A stretch of DNA of 64,000 bases from Halobacteriales archaeon QS_4_69_225 (GCA_003020965.1 PXRL01000017.1:58205-122204), one strand, 5' to 3'. Positions 27,994 through 37,266 are shown, counted from the stretch's first letter. Notes: generated by a model not told the origin, from the letters alone. A program made the numbers and translations.

Positions 27994-28778
27994 CGGTCGC
28001 CCTCCGGCGCCGGCGGAGCCTCGCCGTCGGCCTCGCGGGTCGCGTCGCCCGCCGCTCGACGCTCCGGGTCCAGCGACACCTCGCCGTCCCGGACGTCGCT
28101 GGCGACGTGGACGAGCTCGTTCGTCAGCCCCGCGGCGAGGCCGCTGCCGCCGCGGCGGCCGACGTTCGTGACGGCGGGGACGCCGTGGTCGGCACAGACC
28201 GCCCGGAGCCGCGTCCGGCTGTCGGCGGCCTTCACGAAGCCGACCGGCGTGGCGACGACGGCGGCCGGGCGGGTGCCCTGCTCGATGCAGTCGGCCAGCG
28301 CCAGCGCCGCCGTCGGCGCGTTGCCGACGACCGCGACGGCGCCGTCGTAGACGCCGCGGCCGTCGAGCTCGAGCACCGACGCGGCGGTTCGCGTCATGCC
28401 GGTCTCGGCGGCCAGCTCCGCGCCGGCGCCGATGGCCTTCCGCACCTCGCAGTCGTGGCCCCGGCCCGTCACGCCCGCCTTCACCATCGTGATGTCGGTG
28501 ACGATGGACCGTTCCTCCAACACCGCGTGGGCGCCGGCCCGCAGCGGCTCCGACTCGTCGGCGCCGGTGAAGCGGACGAGGTGCTGGAACTCGGGGTCGC
28601 CGGTGGCGTGGACCGCCTTCGCCCGAGCCCGGTCGGCCAGCGTCTCCTGGGGGACGAGTTCGTGGACGCGGTCCATGCTCGTCTCGGCGATCTCCATCGC
28701 CTCGGCGGTCGTCGCCCCGAGGTCGGCGTAGGCCTCCCCACCGTCGCCAGCGTCGCTCGCCTCCCCGTCAGTCGTCAT
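27990..28778 (-). CDS. cbiC: Precorrin-8X / cobalt-precorrin-8 methylmutase
   Basis: 262 aa. Hallmarks are VHATGDPEFQHLVRF near 55 with the catalytic His region, SIVTDITMVKAGVTGR near 90 and VVGNAPTAALALADCIEQG near 150, then VVATPVGFVKAADSR. It moves the C11 methyl to C12 to give hydrogenobyrinate or its cobalt form. The start overlaps the cobN end by 11 bases, indicating translational coupling. The C-terminal tail is acidic and variable. Confidence 0.93.
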   Translation of the reverse strand: MTTDGEASDAGDGGEAYADLGATTAEAMEIAETSMDRVHELVPQETLADRARAKAVHATGDPEFQHLVRFTGADESEPLRAGAHAVLEERSIVTDITMVKAGVTGRGHDCEVRKAIGAGAELAAETGMTRTAASVLELDGRGVYDGAVAVVGNAPTAALALADCIEQGTRPAAVVATPVGFVKAADSRTRLRAVCADHGVPAVTNVGRRGGSGLAAGLTNELVHVASDVRDGEVSLDPERRAAGDATREADGEAPPAPEGDR

Positions 28779-31188
28779 CGCCTGCCACCTCCTCCTCGCG
28801 GCCGCGGCTAGACCGCTCGCTCGTCCCGGAGTTCTCGCTCCGCTCGCGCTCCGTGGCCCGCTCCTCGAGGTCGCCGTCGACCCGGAGGTTGAGGTCCTGC
28901 AGCCGCTCCTCGACGTCGTCGTCGGCGTCCCACAGCCCGCGGTCGATGGCCTCCAATAGCGTGTCGGTGATCGACTCCAGCGCCCACGGGTTGACGTCCC
29001 GCATCCACGCCTGCCGGTCGGCGTCGAAGGCGTACCGCTCGGCCACCTCCGACCACAGCGCGTCGCTCACGACGCCGGTCGTGGCGTCCCACCCGAGCGT
29101 CACGTCGACGGTCTGGGAGAGGTCGCCGGCGCCCTTGTAGCCGTGGTCCTCCATGGAGTCGAGCCACTCGGGGTTGAGTACCCGGGCCCGCATCGCCTTG
29201 CGGACCTTCTCCTCGTTGGTGTAGACGTCGACGTTGTCGGGGTCCGAGGAGTCGCCGACGTAGGAGGCCGGCTCCGACCCCGCCACCTCCGAGACGGCGG
29301 TGATGAAGCCGCCGTGGAAGGCGTACCAGTCCGAGGAGTCGAACTCGTCCTGTTCCATGGTGTCCTCGATCTTGACGGTCGCCTCGACGCTGCCCAGGCG
29401 TCGGCGGAAGGCGTCGTGGTTCTCGCTGACCCGCCCCCGGGAGCCCATCGCGTAGCCGCCCCACTGGACGTACACCTCCGCGAGATCCGCGCGGTCGTCC
29501 CAGTTGCCCTCGTCGACGGCCTTGTTCGTGCCGGCGCCGTAGCCGCCCGGCCGCGTGGTAAACACCCGCGGCATCGCGGCCTCGCGGGCCGCCTCGGGGT
29601 CGAGGCCCTCCGCTTCGAGTTCCTCGGCTTCCTCCTCGACGTGTTTCTTCACGTAATTCATCTCGTGGGGTTCGTCGAGGTCGACGACGGCCTCGACGGC
29701 GTCGTGGACGACGCCGGCGGCCTGCGGGAAGGCGTCCCGGAACAGCCCGGAGACGCGGGTCGTCGCGTCGACACGCGGCCGGCCCAGCTCCTCCAGCGGG
29801 ATCGGCTCGACGTCGTCGACGCGGCCGGCGTCGGTCCAGACCGGCCGGACGCCCATCAGCGCGAGCACCTGGGCGATCGTCTCGCCGCGGGTCCGCACCG
29901 TCGGCGTTCCCCAGGCGACGACGCCGACCTCCTCGGGGTACTCGCCGTGGTCGTCGTGGTGCCGGGCGAGGGTGCCGTCGGCCACCTCGCGGCCGACCTC
30001 CCAGGCCGACCGGGCCGGCACCTTCCGGGGGTCAAGCGTGTAGAAGTTCCGTCCCGTCGGCAGCAGGTCGACGCCGCCGCGGGTCGGCGCGCCGCTGCCG
30101 CCCGGTGGGACGTAGTCGCCGTCCAGCGCGTCGGCGGTCTGCGGAATCTCGTCCTCGGCCGCCAGGACGCGCGGGGCGGCCTCCTCGCAGATGTACGACA
30201 GCACGGCCCGGAGGTCGTCGTGGGCGCCGCCGGCGACGCGGGCGTCGCCGAGCGGCTCCAGGTCGACGACCAGCAGGTTCATCGTCGTGTCGTCGTCGGG
30301 GTCGACCTCGGCCTCGGACTCGGGGAGGTCGAAGCCGTGGGCCGCCAGCGTCTCGACCAGCTCGACGCTCGTCTCGTGGACCGCGTCGGCGGCCGCCGCG
30401 TACGTCATCCCGAGCGTCTCGTCGTAAGCGCCGGGCGTCTCGAGCATCGCCTCGTGGTCGACGCCCAGCACGCCCGCCACCGACTCCCGTAGCGACGGCG
30501 CACCGGGGTTCTCGAGCCGCGTCAGCGCGACCAGGTACTCGACGAGGTCGTCGCCGGCCGGCGGCTCGCCCATCGTGTGCAACCCCTTCCGTATCTGCGT
30601 CGTCTTCACGTCCGTCAGGTAGGCGTGGACCCGCTCGACGAGTTCGTTGATATCCACTTCATCGCCATCAATAGTACCTTCGGCGAGCGTCGTGCCGGCC
30701 TCGTCGGGCCCGCGGACGTCGGCCCGTTCGTCTATCTCGCCGGCGATGCCCAGCTCGACGGCGAGGTCGAGCTCGTCGATCGTCTCCCGGAGGAGCCGCT
30801 CGACGGTCTCGCCGGCCTCGCCGCCGGCCTCGCGGTAGCGGTCGGCCAGCTCCTCCAACTCCGCCAGCTCGTCGTAGGTGCCGACGGAGGCCATCGGCGG
30901 CGTGAGGTAGTCGACGACCGCCGCGTAGGAGCGGCGCTTCGCCTGGGTGCCCTCGCCGGGGTTGTTGACGATGTAGGGGTAGACGTTCGGCAGGTCGGCC
31001 ACGAGGGCGTCCGGCGCGGACTCGGCGTCGAGGCCGACGGTCTTGCCCGGCAGCCACTCTAGGGAGCCGTGGGTGCCGAGGTGGACGACCGCGTCGGCGT
31101 CGAACTCGTGTCGGAGCCACCCGTAGAAGGCGAAGTAGTCGTGCGGCGGCTGGAGGTCGGAGTCGTGGTACACCTTCGAGGGGTCCAT
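28768..31188 (-). CDS. cobN: CobN, C-terminal part (split from the N-terminal part by a lesion)
   Basis: 806 aa in a different frame from the N-terminal part. It covers the main CobN/BchH-like catalytic region: YHDSDLQPPHDYFAFYGWLR, VVHLGTHGSLEWLPGK, YPYIVNNPGEGTQAKRRSYAAVVDYLTPP, GWVLGEV-like segments and the C-terminal YVQWGGYAMGSRGR block. The first Met may not be a true start, since coding similarity continues upstream as ASFG. CobN is the large subunit of the cobaltochelatase that works with ChlI/ChlD-type ATPase subunits. If translated alone it would lack the N-terminal third. Confidence 0.75.
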   Translation of the reverse strand: MDPSKVYHDSDLQPPHDYFAFYGWLRHEFDADAVVHLGTHGSLEWLPGKTVGLDAESAPDALVADLPNVYPYIVNNPGEGTQAKRRSYAAVVDYLTPPMASVGTYDELAELEELADRYREAGGEAGETVERLLRETIDELDLAVELGIAGEIDERADVRGPDEAGTTLAEGTIDGDEVDINELVERVHAYLTDVKTTQIRKGLHTMGEPPAGDDLVEYLVALTRLENPGAPSLRESVAGVLGVDHEAMLETPGAYDETLGMTYAAAADAVHETSVELVETLAAHGFDLPESEAEVDPDDDTTMNLLVVDLEPLGDARVAGGAHDDLRAVLSYICEEAAPRVLAAEDEIPQTADALDGDYVPPGGSGAPTRGGVDLLPTGRNFYTLDPRKVPARSAWEVGREVADGTLARHHDDHGEYPEEVGVVAWGTPTVRTRGETIAQVLALMGVRPVWTDAGRVDDVEPIPLEELGRPRVDATTRVSGLFRDAFPQAAGVVHDAVEAVVDLDEPHEMNYVKKHVEEEAEELEAEGLDPEAAREAAMPRVFTTRPGGYGAGTNKAVDEGNWDDRADLAEVYVQWGGYAMGSRGRVSENHDAFRRRLGSVEATVKIEDTMEQDEFDSSDWYAFHGGFITAVSEVAGSEPASYVGDSSDPDNVDVYTNEEKVRKAMRARVLNPEWLDSMEDHGYKGAGDLSQTVDVTLGWDATTGVVSDALWSEVAERYAFDADRQAWMRDVNPWALESITDTLLEAIDRGLWDADDDVEERLQDLNLRVDGDLEERATERERSENSGTSERSSRGREEEVAGDDD

Positions 31189-32668
31189 CCCGAAGCTCGC
31201 CCCACTCCTCGACGACGTTCTCCCGGAAGCCGGAATCGGCGTCGGCCCACCACTCGTCGTACCGGTCGGGCGAGACGACGTCGACCGACAGCTCGCGGAC
31301 GTCCTCGGGGGCGACCCAGCGGTCGTCGAGCGTCAGCTGCGAGGTCAGCGTCTCGATGAGCGCCTGCCCCGAGTCGGGGAAGCCGCCGGCGTCTCGCGGG
31401 TCGCTTCGCTCTCCGCTCAATTCATCCGAGGCGCGCGGCGCCTCGCCCAAGTCGTAGCCGCGGTCCCGCAGCTCCGCCAGCAGGTTGACGGTCGACTCGG
31501 GCGAGTCGAGCCCGAAGGCCGTGCCGATGCCGTCGTCGCTCGGCGGGTAGTTGTGCAGGACGACCGCGACCCGCTTGTCCTCGTTGGGCGTGTACTGGAG
31601 TCGCGCCCAGTTGACCGCCAGCGACGCGGCGTGGTCGACCCGGTCCTCGATCGGGAAGTGCTGTTTCGGCGCCGAGCCGATGCCGGCGGCGTCGTCGGTG
31701 CGCTCCTTGCCCGAGATCGGGTGGGTGATGACGTTGCCGTCGAACTCCGGCAGCGCGACCGACAGCGCGAGTTCGAAGCCCATCACGCCGGTGTCGGCGG
31801 CGTCGTACCGCGACCGGGATCGCATCGTCGTCACCGTCTGGAGCACCGGGACGCCGAGCCGCCGGAGGAACACCTCCTCGGCGTCGCCGCCCTCGTCGCT
31901 GGCGTCCCGTCCCCGCTCGGACATCGACAGCGAGAACATGAACGACGAGCAGACGGCGTCGACGACCGGCTCGCCGTCCTCGAGGAGCCACTCGTCGACG
32001 ACCCACTCCGCATCCTGCTGTTCGTCGCTGTCGGTGACGGGATTGCAGAACACCGGCAGCGCGTCGGCGCCCTCGGCCTCGAGGGCCCGCACCAGCGAGT
32101 CGACGTAGCGGGTGTTCTCGTGGGTCCAGTGGGACTCGTAGAACCACACCGCCACGGTCGGGCGGTCCTCGGAGAGCGTCGCCCGCAGCTCCTCGTAGGA
32201 GGCGCCGGGGTGGTCGGGGTGGTAGACGCCCTCGGTCGGCAGCTCGACGGGGTCGTCGTACGCCCGGTCGGCCGCGGTGAGGCGGTCGACGAGGTAGCGG
32301 AGGCAGTTGGCGAGGTTGGCGCTGCCGCCCCGCTCGAGGTACTCGCCGACGGTCTCCCGCACCGCCGACGGGACGGTCGTGTCCTCGACGGCGAAGGCGT
32401 CGCCAGTGGCCCGCACGACCAGCGGGACGCCGGCCTCGCGGCAGCGCTCGATCGCCCGGTCGTAGCCCGGCATCGAGTCCTTGCCGCCGTGCAGCCACAG
32501 GACAACGGCGTCGCAGTCGGGCAGTTCGGTGCAGAACGCGTCGACGCGTTCGGGGTCGTCGAGGTCGCTCTCCGAGCGGACGACGAGGTCGGCGTCGACC
32601 TCGCCGGCGGCCCGCTGGAGCGCCCCCAGCTCGTTCTCGGTCGCGGTGTATAGTCCAATCGTTGGCAT
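30668..32668 (-). CDS. cobN: CobN, N-terminal part (frame open past the lesion)
   Basis: The frame is 666 aa long, but only about the first 490 (32668 to about 31199) resemble CobN: MPTIGLYTATENELGALQRA, LWLHGGKDSMPGYD, VWFYESHWTHENTRY, NVITHPISGKER, VVLHNYPPSDDGIGTAFGLD and FRENVVEEWGE. After VVEEWGE the frame turns into Arg-rich nonsense, while CobN similarity resumes in another frame at FGMDPSKVYHD. The ATG is leaderless, with a TATA-like GTATTAG 27 bases upstream. First gene of the cobN-cbiC-cbiE unit, divergent from the ChlID-like gene. Confidence 0.7.
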   Translation of the reverse strand: MPTIGLYTATENELGALQRAAGEVDADLVVRSESDLDDPERVDAFCTELPDCDAVVLWLHGGKDSMPGYDRAIERCREAGVPLVVRATGDAFAVEDTTVPSAVRETVGEYLERGGSANLANCLRYLVDRLTAADRAYDDPVELPTEGVYHPDHPGASYEELRATLSEDRPTVAVWFYESHWTHENTRYVDSLVRALEAEGADALPVFCNPVTDSDEQQDAEWVVDEWLLEDGEPVVDAVCSSFMFSLSMSERGRDASDEGGDAEEVFLRRLGVPVLQTVTTMRSRSRYDAADTGVMGFELALSVALPEFDGNVITHPISGKERTDDAAGIGSAPKQHFPIEDRVDHAASLAVNWARLQYTPNEDKRVAVVLHNYPPSDDGIGTAFGLDSPESTVNLLAELRDRGYDLGEAPRASDELSGERSDPRDAGGFPDSGQALIETLTSQLTLDDRWVAPEDVRELSVDVVSPDRYDEWWADADSGFRENVVEEWGELRDGPLEGVPRLRPPAAARLLRLLRVAPTRVRRRRGRPPRHPRLPRVAAGQDRRPRRRVRAGRPRGRPAERLPLHRQQPRRGHPGEAPLLRGGRRLPHAADGLRRHLRRAGGVGGAGRPLPRGRRRGRRDRRAAPPGDDRRARPRRRAGHRRRDRRTGRRPRARRGRHDARRRYY

Positions 32669-32672
32669 AATG

Positions 32673-32680
32673 TTGATAAA
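32673..32680 (+). promoter_or_regulatory. TATA box for the ChlID-like gene
   Basis: TTGATAAA centred 27 bases before the GTG at 32703, which supports that start and a leaderless transcript. It overlaps the divergent cobN promoter. Confidence 0.4.
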
Positions 32681-32691
32681 CTCCGGTTGCC

Positions 32692-32711
32692 CTAATACAA
32701 CTGTGATTGAT
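32692..32711 (-). promoter_or_regulatory. Putative cobalamin-regulon operator between cobN and chlID
   Basis: CTAATACAACTGTGATTGA on plus: a TATA-like element joined to CAA-N6-TTG (32699-32710), the most diverged of the five sites. The TATA reads GTATTAG for cobN at -27. The palindrome then lies upstream of the cobN TATA and on the predicted start of the ChlID-like transcript, so one bound protein could affect both. Confidence 0.5.
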
Positions 32712-34850
32712 TACGCCGAAAGTAAAAGCGTTTCCACGCCGTTCGGCGCGGTGGTCGGCCAGGAGGCGCTGAAGGAGGCGCTGCTGGTCGTCGCCGCCGA
32801 CGACGGCCTCGACGGGCTGCTCGTCAGCGGCGAGAAGGGCACCGCCAAGTCCACGCTCGTCCGGGGGCTGGCGGCGCTGCTGCCCGACCAGCGCGTCGTC
32901 GCGGACTGCCCGTACGGCTGCCCGCCGGGCGACCGGGGGCGGCAGTGTGCGGACTGTCGCGACCGGGCGACGTATCCCGTGACGACCCGGCCGGTCCCGC
33001 TGGTGACGCTGCCGCTGGGGGCGACCCGCGAGCGCGTCGTCGGCACGCTGTCGGTGAGCGACGCCCTCGACGGCGAGGCGTCGTTCGAGCCCGGCCTGCT
33101 GGCGCGGGCCAACCGGGGGCTGCTGTACGTCGACGAGGTGAACCTCCTGGACGACCACCTCGTCGACGTACTCTTGGACGCCGCCGCCGCGGGCGAGAAC
33201 CGCGTCGAGCGCGACGGCGTCAGCGTCGCCCACCCGGCGTCGTTCACCCTCGTCGGGACGATGAACCCCGAGGAGGGCGACCTCCGGCCGCAGCTCCGGG
33301 ACCGCTTCGCGCTGTCCGTCGAGGTCACCGGCGAGCGGGACCTCGAGCGGCGCGTCGACATCATCGACGACGACCTCGGGAGCGACGACCGCGAGCCGAC
33401 GGGCGACCACGGCCGGCGGCTGCGGCGGGCCCGGGAGCTACTGCCGTCGGTCGACCTCGGCGATGAGCGGAAGCGCGAGATCGCCGAGCTCTGTCTGGAC
33501 GCCGGCGTCGACGGCCACCGGGCGGACATCGCGACCGCGAGAGCCGCCCGCGCGCTGGCCGCCCTCGACGGTCGGCCGACGGTCATCGACGGCGACGTCC
33601 GCCGGGCCGCCGAACTCGCCTTAGCCCACCGGATGCGCTCGACGCCGTTCGAGGACGCCCCCGACGCCGAATCCGTCGTCGAGGAGCACTTCGACGACGA
33701 GGCCGGTGACGGCGAGGACGCAAGCAGCGACGAGCCGGGGGACGACCCGCAGGACGAGGCGACCGACGACGGCGCCGGCGAGTTGGACGACGGCGGGACG
33801 GGAGATGACTCGAGCGAGGCCGGAGACGAGGGCGGCCCGGACGGTGCGGGCACAAATAGTGCCGACGACGGCGGCGACCCGTCCGAAGACGCCGATGACG
33901 GCGGCGAGCCGGCCGATGAACCCTCTGACGACGCCGCTGAACCGGGAGACGGAGCCGGCGGCGACGACGGAGACGAGCGCCCGCCGACAGTCGGCGCCTC
34001 CGGCGACGCGGACGGCGGCGAGCCGGAGAGCGACGCGGACGACGACGGCGAGGAGGCGACGCCGCTGGTGCCCGGCGGCTCGCGGGCGGAGACGGAGCCG
34101 GCGGCGGCGACGGCGCCGGAGCTCGAGACGCCGGAAACGGAGACGGCCTCGTCGGGGCGGGCGGCCGCGGCGCCGGCGGCGGGCAACCGCGGCGGCCGGG
34201 TGCGGACGGAGCCGACCGACGGCAGCGACGGCGTCGACGCCGCCGCCTCCGTCCGGGCGGCCGCGCGACGCGGCGGCGACGGCGTCGGCGAACGGGACCT
34301 CCGGCGGTCGGTCCGGGCCGGCGACGGCGAGGCGCTGGTCGTCTTCGCCGTCGACGCCAGCGCGTCGATGCGGCCCGCCATGCGCCGGAGCAAGGGCGTC
34401 GCCCTCGAACTCCTGGAGGACGCCTACACGGAGCGGGACAGCGTCGCGGTCGTCGCCTTCGCCGGCGACGACGCCGAGGTGCTACTGCCGCCGACGGCGT
34501 CGGTGACGCTCGCGGCCCGCCATCTCAAGCGGCTGCCCACCGGCGACCGGACGCCGCTGCCGGCCGGCCTCCAGACGACCGCCGACCTGCTGTCGCGGGC
34601 CGACCCCGACGCCGCCGTCGTGGTCGTCGTCTCCGACGGCCGGGCCAACGCCGCCGACGACCCCACGGCCGCCACCCGGTCGGCCGCCGACGCTCTCGCC
34701 GCGACCGGCGCGGAGGTGGTCTGCGTCGACGCCGGCGACGGCCGCGGCCTCCTCGACAGCGTCGTCGAGGCGACCGACGGCCAGCGGGTCCCCCTGGATG
34801 CCCTCTCGCCGGAGCGCGTCGAGCGGGCCGTGTCGGCCGCACGCCGGTAG
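32703..34850 (+). CDS. ChlI/ChlD-like fused chelatase ATPase (AAA+ plus VWA)
   Basis: 715 aa from a GTG at 32703. The AAA+ part (about 15-340) has Walker A LLVSGEKGTAKSTLVRGLAALL, a Cys-rich insert CPYGCPPGDRGRQCADCRD near 66 that could bind zinc, Walker B LLYVDEVNLLDDHLVDVLLDAAAAG and sensor TLVGTMNPEEGDLRPQLRDRF. A very acidic Asp/Glu/Gly linker spans about 320-480. The C-terminal VWA domain has the metal site DASASMRPAMRRSKG. This ATPase drives metal insertion by CobN-type large subunits, and it is encoded divergently from cobN. Confidence 0.88.
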   Translation: MIDYAESKSVSTPFGAVVGQEALKEALLVVAADDGLDGLLVSGEKGTAKSTLVRGLAALLPDQRVVADCPYGCPPGDRGRQCADCRDRATYPVTTRPVPLVTLPLGATRERVVGTLSVSDALDGEASFEPGLLARANRGLLYVDEVNLLDDHLVDVLLDAAAAGENRVERDGVSVAHPASFTLVGTMNPEEGDLRPQLRDRFALSVEVTGERDLERRVDIIDDDLGSDDREPTGDHGRRLRRARELLPSVDLGDERKREIAELCLDAGVDGHRADIATARAARALAALDGRPTVIDGDVRRAAELALAHRMRSTPFEDAPDAESVVEEHFDDEAGDGEDASSDEPGDDPQDEATDDGAGELDDGGTGDDSSEAGDEGGPDGAGTNSADDGGDPSEDADDGGEPADEPSDDAAEPGDGAGGDDGDERPPTVGASGDADGGEPESDADDDGEEATPLVPGGSRAETEPAAATAPELETPETETASSGRAAAAPAAGNRGGRVRTEPTDGSDGVDAAASVRAAARRGGDGVGERDLRRSVRAGDGEALVVFAVDASASMRPAMRRSKGVALELLEDAYTERDSVAVVAFAGDDAEVLLPPTASVTLAARHLKRLPTGDRTPLPAGLQTTADLLSRADPDAAVVVVVSDGRANAADDPTAATRSAADALAATGAEVVCVDAGDGRGLLDSVVEATDGQRVPLDALSPERVERAVSAARR

Positions 34851-34868
34851 GTTTACAAGCCTGCTTGT
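34851..34868 (+). promoter_or_regulatory. Putative cobalamin-regulon operator at cbtBA
   Basis: GTTTACAAGCCTGCTTGT: a TATA-like GTTTAC followed by the near-perfect palindrome ACAAGC-CT-GCTTGT, 22 bases before the cbtB ATG. This is the most symmetric of the five sites and precedes the cobalt transporter genes, which suggests the regulator responds to cobalt or cobalamin. Confidence 0.55.
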
Positions 34869-34890
34869 CTTTCGATAAAGCAGAGTTTCA

Positions 34891-35079
34891 ATGCCGGCCA
34901 CGAACGACACCGTCTCGGACCGTATCGCCGCCGCACGGACGACCGTCTCGCCGACGAGGCTGGGGCTGGGGCTGCTCGGGGTCACGCTCGCGCTGTTCCT
35001 GCTCGTGTTCGCACAGGAGCCGCTGGTCCACGAGGCGATGCACGACGGCCGCCACGTCGCCGGCGTCGTCTGTCACTGA
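34891..35079 (+). CDS. cbtB: Cobalt transporter subunit CbtB
   Basis: 62 aa. One hydrophobic span (LGLGLLGVTLALFLLVFA, about 24-41) is followed by the short extracytoplasmic tail with metal-binding residues EPLVHEAMHDGRHVAGVVCH (three His and a Cys), the CbtB signature. It works with CbtA in cobalt uptake. The stop overlaps the cbtA ATG (TGATG). Confidence 0.85.
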   Translation: MPATNDTVSDRIAAARTTVSPTRLGLGLLGVTLALFLLVFAQEPLVHEAMHDGRHVAGVVCH

Positions 35080-35789
35080 TGTACGACCACCTCCGTCGGG
35101 GCGCCGTCTCGGGGGCCGTCGGCGGCGCGGTCTACGGCCTCTACGTCGCGCTGGTCGGCGCCCCGGTCGTCGAATACGCCGAGCACCTGGCGGACCACGG
35201 CGCCGCGGCCGCCGGCCACGACCACGCCGGCGCCGCCCTCGGCGACGGGCTGGCGGGAGCCGTCTCGGTCGGCGGCAGCGCCGCCCTCGGCCTCGTAGCC
35301 GGCCTCGTCGTCTTCGGCGCCGTCGCCTACGTCGTCGAGCCGGCGCTGCCGGCCGTCGGCGGAAGCTACCTGCTCGGGCTCTGTGGCTTCCTCAGCGCCT
35401 CCGCCGTCCCGTGGCTCGTCCTGCCGCCGGCGGCGCCCGGCGTCGAGCCGACCGTCTCGGCGACCGCCGGGCTGACACTGTACGCCGGGCTGGCCGTCGC
35501 CGGTGCGACGGCCTGCGTGGCCGCCGGCGCGGCGTTCCACCGGCTGCCCGGGCGGGCCGCCGGCGCCGTCGGCGCCGTCGCCGTCTTCGCCGCCGTCGTC
35601 GGCGGGGCCGTTTTCCTCGCGCCGTCGGTGGCCTACGAGGGGTCGGTGCCGGCCGGCCTCGGGACCGCCTACACCGGCGTCGTCGTCGCCGGACAGCTCC
35701 TCCTGTGGGGCGCCGTCGCGACCGTCCACGACCGGCTGCGGCGCCGTCCCCGCCCCACTGCGACGGCGGCGCCGACCGTCGCCGACTGA
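35079..35789 (+). CDS. cbtA: Cobalt transporter subunit CbtA
   Basis: 236 aa with about five to six membrane spans. His-rich loop residues HLADHGAAAAGHDHAG near 35-50 are likely to handle the metal. GAVSGAVGGAVYGLYVALVG at the N-terminus and the conserved PWLVLPPAAPGVEP loop fit the CbtA family. It imports cobalt for corrin synthesis. Translationally coupled to cbtB. Confidence 0.85.
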   Translation: MYDHLRRGAVSGAVGGAVYGLYVALVGAPVVEYAEHLADHGAAAAGHDHAGAALGDGLAGAVSVGGSAALGLVAGLVVFGAVAYVVEPALPAVGGSYLLGLCGFLSASAVPWLVLPPAAPGVEPTVSATAGLTLYAGLAVAGATACVAAGAAFHRLPGRAAGAVGAVAVFAAVVGGAVFLAPSVAYEGSVPAGLGTAYTGVVVAGQLLLWGAVATVHDRLRRRPRPTATAAPTVAD

Positions 35790-35810
35790 ACCGCGGCTGC
35801 TTTTTTCTAG

Positions 35811-35816
35811 TCCGAA
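35811..35816 (+). terminator. T-run terminator after cbtA
   Basis: TTTTTT preceded by a GC-rich GCGGCTGC, 22 bases after the cbtA stop. Confidence 0.45.
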
Positions 35817-36000
35817 CCTTTGGACGGCCGGCAGCTCCCGGTCCCGGGTGACCGCCAGCAGCCGCGTAACGACGATAACGACCGCACGGACCACCACGGC
35901 GGACTGCTCGGTCGCCCCCGCGAGGTCGACGGACTCGTCTGCCGCGTATCAGTCCGGCCGTTCGGGCAGTCGTGACGGCGAACGCCGGCGTTATCGGGCC

Positions 36001-37266
36001 TCAGGGCGTCCGCAGGGCGTACCGCCCGCGGACGGTCCCGTCGTCGTGGTAGGCGACGGGCTCCTCGACGACGGCCCGACGGTCGCCGTCGAGGGCGGCG
36101 GCTGTGACGACGCCGTCGCAGTCGCCGGCCGCGACCGTGCCGTCGGCGACGTCGAACAGCCGCCAGCCGTGGACCGCGGGGTCGCGGTCCCGGAAGTGCT
36201 GGGCGACCGGGACCAGCAGCCGCCGGCCGTCGGTCGCGATTTCGTGGGCGAAGCCGCCGACCGGCGCCCGCCACCGCTCGGTCCCGTCCGGCGCGTGGCC
36301 GGCGGCCGACTGCTCGTCCGGGTGGCGGGCGTCGGTCGCCCGGCCCTCCTGCGGGAAGGAGTTGCCCGTCAGGAAGACCGCGCCGGCGCCGGTCGCGTGG
36401 ACGTGGGTGGGGTAAGCGTAGACGCGGTCGCCGCCGCGGGCCGTCGGCCGCCCGAGGTCGACCCGCCACCGGACCGACCCCGCCGCGAGCCGGTAGCCCC
36501 GGTAGTCGGCGTGGCTGGCGGCGACGACGTCGCCGTCGAGGGTCGCGACGTCGCCCACCCGACGGTCCGTCGTCGCGCCCGCGCCGTCCGTCGGGTCCCA
36601 GCTCCACCGCTCGGCGCCGTCGCCGTCCAGGACGACGACCCCGTCGTCGTGGGCGCCCGGACAGCGGTTGTACGCGACCGCGACGCCGCCGTCGAGCGGA
36701 GCGACCGAGATGACGGACGCGTCGGCGTCGTACCGCCACCGGACCGACCCGTCGGCCGCCAGCGCGTAGACGGCGCTCTCGAAGTGGCGGTCGCCGTCGG
36801 ACGTTGCCGCGTCCGAAGAGCCCCCGCTCGCCTCGCTCGCGGAGCCGCCCGCCCGCCGCTCGTACCGCCGGGCGGCGACGTAGGCCGTGTCGCCGACGAC
36901 GGCAGCGTCGACGACCATCGGCAGGAAAAAGCGGGTGTCCTTCGTCGGCCCGCCGAGGACGTCGGCGGCGTCGTGGCGCCACCGTTCGGCGCCGTCGGCC
37001 AGCAGCCGGATTCCGCCGCGAGCCGACCGCTCGCCGACCAGGACGCCGTCGGCGTCGTCGAACGGGACGAGCGTGACCGCGCTGCCCGCGCCGTCGGCGG
37101 TCCACCGGCGGCCGTCGTCGCCGTACGCCCGGACGCGGCCGTCGGCGAGGCCGACGACCGGTCCCGCGTCGGTCAGCGTCACCCCCGAGCGACGGCCCGC
37201 CTGCCGGGAGCCGCAGGGGTCGAGGTCGCCGAGCGGGCGGGCCGTCGTCGCGTCGGCGTCACTCAT
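36001..37266 (-). CDS. PQQ-like beta-propeller protein ending the cobalamin operon
   Basis: 421 aa from the ATG at 37266, which overlaps the DUF3209 stop by 8 bases. It has repeated propeller-blade motifs with aspartate/tryptophan ends (GRRWTADGAGSAVTLVPFD; GAERWRHDAADVLGG; GSVRWRYDADASVISVAPLDGGVAVAY; GAERWSWDP; GTERWRAPVGGFAHEIATDG). No signal peptide is seen, so it is probably cytoplasmic. Its place as last gene of an 11-gene cob operon suggests an accessory role in corrin synthesis or cobalt handling, but no activity is known to me. Confidence 0.7.
   Translation of the reverse strand: MSDADATTARPLGDLDPCGSRQAGRRSGVTLTDAGPVVGLADGRVRAYGDDGRRWTADGAGSAVTLVPFDDADGVLVGERSARGGIRLLADGAERWRHDAADVLGGPTKDTRFFLPMVVDAAVVGDTAYVAARRYERRAGGSASEASGGSSDAATSDGDRHFESAVYALAADGSVRWRYDADASVISVAPLDGGVAVAYNRCPGAHDDGVVVLDGDGAERWSWDPTDGAGATTDRRVGDVATLDGDVVAASHADYRGYRLAAGSVRWRVDLGRPTARGGDRVYAYPTHVHATGAGAVFLTGNSFPQEGRATDARHPDEQSAAGHAPDGTERWRAPVGGFAHEIATDGRRLLVPVAQHFRDRDPAVHGWRLFDVADGTVAAGDCDGVVTAAALDGDRRAVVEEPVAYHDDGTVRGRYALRTP

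Noticed and set aside
31180..31210. Programmed ribosomal frameshift to make full-length CobN
   Set aside because: No slippery heptamer or pseudoknot is apparent, and the junction seems to lack a whole conserved segment, so a mutation or assembly fault fits better.
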